Source: Ophiothrix spiculata (Eukaryota; Echinodermata; Ophiuroidea; Amphilepidida; Ophiotrichidae). From it: 23,239 nt of DNA. Made by a program: the position numbers and the translations under genes. The stretch lies in the NCBI GenBank assembly GCA_000969725.1, contig JXSR01S029300.1. The stretch is one strand, 5' to 3'. Each line of letters starts with the position of its first letter. Positions within the stretch are counted from its first letter, which is position 1. Of the stretch, positions 9,701 through 18,700 are shown one piece after another. A model generated the notes under the pieces. It had not been told where the DNA came from, did no database searches, and saw nothing but the letters and a program-made list of their open reading frames with translations.

Positions 9701-12700
9701 ATGTCAGCTCCATTTTTTGCTCAAAAATATCTCTGGGACAGTCAGCTAAGCAAAAACACTTCCATTTTCAATCACTTCTGGCTATTCTAATAAATATTTA
9801 TTTTTATGATTGATAAATTTCAATAATCATTTTCAAAAAGAACCGTAATACTTACTGTTACACAGACAAGTGGGTATCCACGTGGTGGGTATGTCGTAGC
9901 ACCGTCAATGTTGTCGTAATTCAAGAGGGACACAACAACAGGGGTTGATGGGAAGGTAACTCCGGTAATCTGGCCTTCCTGTTCGATGTACACGAGAGCA
10001 CGGTTCATCTAGAAAAAACAGAAAAGATATATCAGTATAGACCTAGTTAAAATAATTAAAAACAAAACAAACTATGTCACTTTGACATTTACAGTTGTTC
10101 AGTTTATCTGGTTGCCATGGATACTTTATATTTCAGGAAAGAGTACAAATGTGTTACAAAGATCAGGCCAGGAAATTTCACCAGATTAGATATTTTAGTT
10201 TTTATACACGTCAATTTCCATCCCTTCCTATGCAATTTCATTCTCAGAAAAGATATATAAAAACCATCAAATGCATCTTGATATATCCAAGTATAAAAAG
10301 GTGCTACTTTAAGTTTCAAGAAGTGATAGCATCACTTTTATCAACAAAACTGAGCAAACAAAAACAGAGAAGTCTCCTAATCAATTTGGTATGACAAGGA
10401 AACTGATCTATTTCTAATACAAAATGTCAGCTTCATTTACATGAAACCTGTCAAGTGGATTTGATCAGGGTGTAGTCTAGACTCCAAGACTGGAAGTGAC
10501 ATTACCAAACTTCTTGTTTGAATCTGGTTTCTCAGTATTATAAAGACATAATGCAATGCTTGCAAAAACACATATTTGATGCTGTTTTTGTCATCTCAAA
10601 ACTGACTACCAGATGGGAGTGGAGGTCTGCTCCCCCTCTCCCCCTCCCCCTCCCCAGCATAGCACCACCGCTATGGTTTTTACCTTTAAATATTACTTCA
10701 ATTTCAAAATCTTGACACCCAAATTATTTGTCCCACAACACAAGAAAGATACAAACAAGCTTCCATTTTGTCAACTGACATCATCAAGTTTTAAGAATAT
10801 TCCACAAATTCATTCCATTGGGACTCATGAATTCAATATATTATACTTTTAAACGGGATTACAGCTAATTGTTGTTGATTTATTAAATACTAACATGTAT
10901 TAAAACATGCTGGGAGAAATATTAACTTTTAAAATTTAATCCAAAACATACTCAAACCATCCTAAATAAACCACACTTTATCAATGCAATAAAATATAAT
11001 TCCAAAGAAACAGAAGTTATTGCTAATATCCTATTTTCACAAAATTTGATGGTTCATGCTCTTTCTCACATCATTACGAGTTTCTTGGATAAAACCCAGA
11101 AAATACATGGACAAATTTATCATCATTTCTGACAGAAACTGTCTGGGACATCCAAGATTTTCCAAGACTTAGTGTGACAATATCTACAATGTATATCTTT
11201 TATCTGTATACTCTTTCATGACATCACTAAAACAAAAAGAGCTTTCCTCCTTTCTCCAGAAATGGAAAACCACATTTCCCTGGATTCACAAAACTTTCAA
11301 GATGACACATCTTTTAATATTTGATTTGAAACAAAAGCTGATTGAAATCACTCCAAATGTAGGGAAAGGCAAACCCAACACAAACTAGTCTTACGTGATT
11401 GATATACAAATGACTTCAGCCATAAAATGACATAAATTGTGCATTATGATATCCAAATGTGTCGTCGCACACGGAAAAGTACAAAGTTGCAGATATTGCC
11501 GGCTGAAGTTGAGAATAACTGATAAATGTTAGAGGTAGATTTTGAGATCTAATAATATATGTTGGTTCTTTAAAGTGTATGTTAATGTTTTCAACAAATC
11601 AGTTCTGTTTAATATGAAAAAGTGTTAAAAATATGTAAATTCCTAGATTTTATGACATGACAATGTCAGCTCCATTTTTTGCTCAAAAATATCTCTGGGA
11701 CAGTCAGCTAAGCAAAAACACTTCCATTTTCAATCACTTCTGGCTAAAACTTGGAATTAGCATTTTTCTGTGTTTTGAACATTCAAAAGATTATAATCTG
11801 TAAAACTTGTCTGCTTAATTTGGTTGAAATCTGATATCAAAAAACGCCAGTTATGGACTTTTGAAGTGGTACTTGTAATTTCAATAATCCATCAGCAATG
11901 TAATAGTCTTCATTAAATATTCTGAATTTCAAACCCGGCTCTTCATCGATACCAATTCTCAATTTTGACTTTTGGACCGAAAATGTACCTTTCAATGTGT
12001 GGCATCACAAATATGAAAAAAATAATCCTAAAAATATTAAAGAGATTGATATTTCATAATACATGTAAAATGAAAATAAATATTTCATAAACCACTTTTG
12101 TTCCTCGAGGCCATTATCGGAAACAGACAGAGAGTCAGACATGAACTGTATTTATCCAGATCTGCCTGTAAGACAGTTCATATTTCCGAAAGACAAGGAA
12201 GTCAATGACAAGGACTGTCTAATACAGATGTCCTATAAATAGGTTTCTAGGATGAAATATGCCATTTGTCTCTCTGAGTAACGTAACAAAGTATATATGA
12301 TGTTTCTCGTTTGAGAACCCCAAACTCATGTCAAGCCTCCAATCTTTAACAAACATTTATTTAAGACATTTTAGATCTTTTGGTTATGTGCCTGCACCAT
12401 GGAATGCCCATTATCAATCAATGCTCATCTGTACTTAAGCAATCATGTTCTCATCCAACCCCCCATCCTGCACTGCCCTCCAACCCCCCAACCCCTATCC
12501 TGCACTGCTCTCCAGGACTTATTCCCATTGCTATTAGCCTATTAGTCAGTTCAAGCGTAATCTGAAGACTTCATTTTTGAGGACTATTTATGAGTGACTG
12601 CAAGTGAAATTACCTATAACTTAACCATATTTTTTCTTCTATTGTACATGATTCTGTATGTGTAGTTGTAAGAACTTGTATTTATATGTATAGTTTTAAG

Positions 12701-15700
12701 GTTTCAAGTTGTTACAAGTATGCACAACGCTCAGTGGCTTCTTTGTAAAGAGCGCTCAAAAATGTCATCGATCACTACCCACCTGTACTTCAGCAATCAT
12801 GTTCTCATCCATAGTGATGTGGACTGTGAAAGCTTCTCTCATCTCGTTTCTTTCATCATCTGGGAGGACTTCAATCTCAATGATCTGCTCAGTTACATTC
12901 CAGCCAAAAGTAATTCCTACAAAGTGCAATCAAAAGTCATTTTATAACAAAAATCAAATTAACAAAGTCAGCCTAAAATGTATGCTGTCAAGAATAACCC
13001 TACATGTAACACTTTCATATCTGACCCCTCACATGAACACTTCTTCCATTATAATTTAAAGCTGACCATTCCCTTGCAGGGGTTAAATCATTTCAACAAA
13101 TCAAGCAGTTGTATTGGTATAAAATGTACATCTCTATTGTTCTAAAATGTCTGTTTTACTTGGGTTCTAATGTAGAAAAAATATACTAGTAGACCTATTG
13201 CAAATAGAGGCAGCATTCAGGTCAAATTCCCCAAGAAAAAGATATGTATTTTCATATCATTTTAAGATTTCACAGAAACAGGGAAGAATGAAATTGGATG
13301 CATATACAGATAATTTATCATTCGATTATCACTGATTTCAACACATTTATGAGTTTCATTTCCTCCAGAGATATCAAAATACTCTTTACTCACATATTTC
13401 AAAGAATTTCAGTGAATCAAAGGATGTCAAATTAAAGCCTAAACCATTGTTTAATGACAGTCTACTGTAACAGTTGATGCCCTTCCCACCACTAATCCAG
13501 ACAGTTGATTTATTTCCCCAGACTTTTTCTACTCCAATTAAGTCAACTTTGCACCTCCCTTTCCATTAGTGTCGCATTATCAATACAGCCAGTGTTTCCA
13601 GAAAGTTTTCATAACTTGACAGATACCCCGGGCTGATACCCATACCTTTGCCAACTCTGTATCAACTTTTCATCTTTTATCCTTCCAATGTAAACTCAGT
13701 CAAATTATGCGCTAGTATGAAGTGTCCCCTTTGATAGCTTGAATAGATAAAGAGCCCAATTGTGTGTTTTGTCTGAATCAAGAGCATTCTTGGCATCACT
13801 CTTCACATTGACAGGAATGCATTCATCACCCAACAAATGTTGAGCCTATACCTCACTGAAAATGAGCCACAAAGATCACAACTAATGTTTTGTTTTGTTT
13901 ACCTATGACTCGAAAGTCAAAACATCACCCCGCTGTGTGAATGAGGACATAACGTTGCTCTATTGTCTGCCAGAGGAGTCAAGAGACCCTTTCTTACTTC
14001 AGGGATTTGAACTAATACCCTAAATAGATTTAGCTAGGAGATTAGGTCGTAAGTACTTTTCATGCACTTCAAATAATTAGTCTGACAAGTTAATGACATA
14101 CTAATTACGAAGTATAATAAAACTTATCCTTATTCTTTGATCAACGTTCACAAGCCTGCGAATGAAAAGTGATGTAGAAAGGCCTTAATAGAGATTTTTC
14201 CTACAGAACTCCCCAAATGTGCACACACCATTCAACCATATATCTTGATATTTAATTAGAGGCAAATTGAGGATATTATTCGAACTGTTAACCTGTTACT
14301 CAAAGTTAAAATGTATGTCAAGTGTCGATCAAAGTCATATGGTAATAATATTAAGGTCCCTGTTGTTTTTTAAAATACTGTCAACAAGCGGTTACTTCAG
14401 CATCCTTTTCTACTTACGCCTTGTATTCTATTCAACTAAGAAAGATTCTGTAGGCATTCCTTTGACATGCTCAAATTTCCTTCGGTGTGATCCATGTCAT
14501 AATTGTCAAAACATCTTATCAAATTCTAGTATCCAGTAGGCAATTCTAAGCAATATAGGGGGTCATGATAGGTTAGTTCTGAACACACCCTGTTCTGTAC
14601 ATGCATCAGATTCAATTTTTATCGAAATATGATTTTTGAGTAAGTCAACAGGGGCATGCTTTACCAAAATATTGTCAAACAGTTAAAATGAACTAAAAAT
14701 GAAAAGTACTTTAAAGATAGGGACAAATGATAAGTACTTTAAAGATAGGGACATAAAATTTGGTATGCCAAAACGTAGTATGTTGTGCTGAATGCCGACT
14801 TGAAGACTGCCCTTTGTCAAATGTACTTTCAAGTACATGTGCCCTGATTGCCATAAATCTATAGCTTTCAATATAAGCTTTGTCATGTGTGTGTCATATT
14901 TTTAGCCTTTGTTGTGTAAGTTGTGATCCTCTTAACCTACTGACTCATCGTCCTGAGTGTTCAACCCTTACATCAAAATTGCCATTTCTTTTCTTTGTAT
15001 TCCTCATTTCTGAGGTAGCTTATCAGACCCTCATAATCCACATATCAGGAATACAGGATATAATATAGAACTGTTGAGTCTAATACATTTCCAAAACTTA
15101 TCAAAATGTCTTCCTGATCACATCCCTTTATGGGTTGCACAACTTTCAAAAAATTAGAAAAGAAATGTGAACTAGACTGACTTAAGTGGGTCAGATATAA
15201 AAAATACTCTGGTGTATGTCTCCCTAAAGTTTATGCTTTATGCTTCCTCCGGAATATGCACTATTCATCTTCCTGCCTGACCAAAGTCATATCTTGACTT
15301 TAATTCGATTTTACTAAAGAAAACTACAGTTATAACCTACTTTAAATAATAATTTATCTATTTGAATTTTGTGAGTATGAAATTGGTCTTTGTCAGTTAT
15401 TAGCTATTACACGTCGTCTTCTACAGCAGATTAAGTATGCTTGTCAGAAGTACTGATATAATTTTATAAAACTTTGGGGCTTGATTTGATACTTTGGTCA
15501 AATGAAAGATTTCTATACATTATGGTCATACTCAATCAAAATTTTGAGCCACAACAGGTTGTCCGGTTACCCATCATGCAATCCAAGAGAAGATATCATG
15601 TGTATCGATCCCATCATGCATTGCTTCCTATGCGAAATTTTGTACAGGAAGTCATGTGAGTAGTTAGTGATGAAATATGCCCAAAATGTATAATTACAAC

Positions 15701-18700
15701 AATTAACTCTGATTTAGGGACATTTCATCACTAACTACTCACATGATTTTCGATACAAATAATCCCATGAAGCAATGCATGATGGGATACAAACTACATC
15801 TTCTCTTATGCAATCCCATTTGGCTTCGGGTTGACAGACCCATAAGCACCATGTATGACCCCGAGTAGCACCGCATCCAACTGCTCAGGTTGAACAATGC
15901 AACATTACATATTTCCTGACCTGGGTGATAATCATACACTCTCCATTTTCTTGATATCATATCTAAATTCACAAAGTTACTGTGTCAGTAAACATCCTTG
16001 CATTGTTTACATGTAAAACCACATTTGCCTCCACTTCTGGTTCCTGAACCACATTTCCAACGTTTGTATAAAGTAATTTGGGGTTTACCTTTAGTTCATT
16101 GGTCTAGACAAACAAACTTACTCCTCATTCATCAAATTCAATATTTGCAACTCTGAGTATCTCAACACAAACCCTGCTTAATTGTGTATACTTTGATCCT
16201 CAATTGATACCATTATAGTACTATATTATCTTAGTCAAAGACCCTAGCCCTTGGCATATTCTACCAAGCCTACCAAGACTTGTTTCAAAATCACAATTTT
16301 TTTTAAATGCAATATCCTGACCATGAGCTCGTTTCCAATCATTTGGAAGGTATACTGACTTACAGGTGCTGATTTCCTTTTAATTCCTTTAAATACTTAA
16401 GGGGCGCACCATTAGATTTCCAGGGAGGGGCAGCTGGAAGTTGGGTTCGGGGTTGATTTGTTTTTTTCATGCCGCATTCAAGGGGGAATTTTTTCTTCTG
16501 CTTGTGGAGGGGGATTATTTTTTTTTAAATCTTCCTGCTCCCCGCCTGGAAATCTAATGGTACGCTATTATATCAATTACAGTCTACACCTTTGATACAA
16601 AGAAACTGAAAAATTTAAATATGGCTAAATTTTAAGAAAACAATGACTAGATTTTGAGAAAACCAGGCCAGACTTACTTCTTGACAATGGGTTGTAGTCC
16701 AGACCACTCTTGGCAGATCCGTCCTTGGTGTGCACTCTGACAATGGAAGTCTGTGAAGAGTCTCCCATTCTGATGATAGGGATGCGGACGATGGACACAC
16801 CATCTGGGTCAGTTGGCTCATCAATACTGAACTTGGTCTGGGGGAACTTGATGATTGGTTCTGAAAGACAAATGGTAGTACATTAATTTGTGTATTGTCT
16901 GTTGAATAAGGATTCATCAAACCAGACTTACGGTTTTCAACCCATCTTGTAAACCATGTGCATCACGATTAAAATTTAGAAACATGTTAAGAAATCAAAT
17001 GTCTAGAACCAAAAGATCCCACACTTTTTGTGGAATATTGATCAAAGAAGGAAATCATTCATTTCAGATACATGTAAATACTAATACTGGCATTACTGGC
17101 TTAAACATTATATTACGACCAAGTTATGTTTCTAAAGATTGCTTAAATATCAAGATGGGGTATGTCCACAGTTATAAGATTATTTTTTTAATTGCAATAT
17201 ATTTCTTTTAATGTTACGAAAGGTCGAGCACCAAACATGCTTGATGAAAAAAATTAACGTAACACATTTGGCATAAGAGTTGAAATATCTTACTGTTTAA
17301 AGAATGAACTAATAATTCTTCAACATTATTCTAATAAAGAGGCAATAAATTCACTCTCCTTAAACAATGATGTTAAACTATGAAGGCCTTTGACTGATAA
17401 GCTTACTGCCACCAATATTTTAGATACCCTAAATATTCAACTTGGAATTTTCCTTTTCTTTTGCCTTAGTATTTCTTTTGGGTGACTTTTAAAGTCAATT
17501 TAAAATGACATAATTTTCATTACACAGATGTCATTTAGGCTTTGTAACCACCCAATAAGGCCCCAAATAACAGATTTGGCAACACTATGACCTCAAGCTT
17601 TCTGGTACTTACTGTCTCCTTCATCACAGACATTGATGGTGGTCTCATTCAGATCTCCTACCATAGCTGACACACCGGTATCAGTTCTTGGATGGTTCAG
17701 GACTAGACGGAACTGCTCATTACCAGGCTCATACAGGTTATCATTCATCATCAGCACGGTGCATTCCTTCTGGCGCTCACCTGCGGGTGGTGGAAATGTG
17801 TCATGTTAATTAAATTAATGCACTTCATCCAGAAGAATAAGAAATGCTCAAAGCATGACCAGTTGATTTTCAGGCTCAAACCCATCCAATTTTACCGTAA
17901 AATTTCCAAAATTGCCTAAATCTAAAACACCTTCACTGTTTAAGTGTAAAAGTTCATGTATTCATCTTTGATTTGGCTACTTTTTTGTCTGACTTAGCTG
18001 AGTGAGGTGAAATTGTGAGTTATATTTGGTGGGACACAAACGGTAGAGATACTCCAAACATTTCTAACATCACCAAATCGTTAACAAAGTTACTCATGGG
18101 TAACAAAATTACAAGCATGAGTTGTTAGACACACCTGATAGAGAAGCCCCGGGGCCTATGACTAGTGTGGCAATGTGGTCCCACTAAAGAGAAGCCTCAG
18201 GTCTTCCGACTGGTGTCCAAGTGAGGCGACACTTGATCTTGCACTTGTCATTACCCAGTTGTTCTTGTTGTTGTTTGCAACTAATTTCTAATTAACTCAA
18301 TCAACTCTTATAGGTCTTGACCTTCACATTGGTAAACAGCTTGAAAACAAATTGTCTGGGAGGAACCAACTTAACAGCTTCCTTACAGAGCAATATAGGA
18401 GATTAAAATCAAGTATGAAAATCCACCCCATCTAAAGCCATTGTTTGTTTGTTGATTTGAACAGTTCACTTACCAGGCAAGAAAGTGATAATGGAAGCTT
18501 CAGTGTTGGGTCTCTCATCGTAATCCATCATGACCTGGGCTGATCCTTGACGTGTGTAGCATCTCACTGTGCTCTGGATGGACAGATCTCCGCTACGTAC
18601 TACAATGGCACTCACTGTCAGATCATTCTCACAGATGTCATAGCTGGGGTTACGGAACTGAACCTTGGGTACTGTGATAAAAATGGAATAAAGGATGATA

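Larger units (their letters stand above)
7231..9783. repeat. Tandem duplication, unit A (contains exon 6a)
   Basis: Begins ATTCTAATAAA and ends CACTTCTGGCT; unit B follows directly. It is 2553 bases long, about 591 longer than unit B. Most of the difference is sequence between about 7694 and 8290 absent from B, which includes the 302-bp element. Divergence from B is uneven: strong near 7560-7690, five changes in the exon, none in the last 364 bases. Confidence 0.95.
10009..12782 (-). other. Intron between exons 5 and 6b
   Basis: 2774 bases. Up to 11745 it is duplication unit B. The rest is unique AT-rich DNA with a C-rich imperfect tandem (12456-12513) and a decayed copy of the exon 5 3' end (12429-12457). 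Confidence 0.85.
12917..16677 (-). other. 3.76-kb intron between exons 4 and 5
   Basis: Longest complete intron. It holds a possible SINE (13889-14050), a 28-bp tandem pair (14704-14753), a large inverted repeat (15524-15860) and a foldback element (16401-16566). The open frames within it (for example at 14267-14539) have no recognisable content. Confidence 0.85.

Noticed and set aside
10095-10394. 99-residue plus-strand open frame in unit B
   Set aside because: It lies in an intron of the minus-strand gene, has no recognisable domain, and is not preserved in unit A.
8662-10852. Similar short plus-strand frames in both duplication units (8662-8895 and 10613-10852)
   Set aside because: Their likeness comes from the duplication. 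The peptide starts in a C-rich tract and has no domain features.
12720-13059. Plus-strand open frames of 75 and 116 residues over exon 5
   Set aside because: They are antisense shadows of exon 5 and its flanks; the minus frame has the family match and splice sites.
13905-13990. Possible extra minus-strand exon before a GTAAAC donor-like site
   Set aside because: All three frames contain stops, and inserting it would not fit the phase between exons 4 and 5, which already join in frame.
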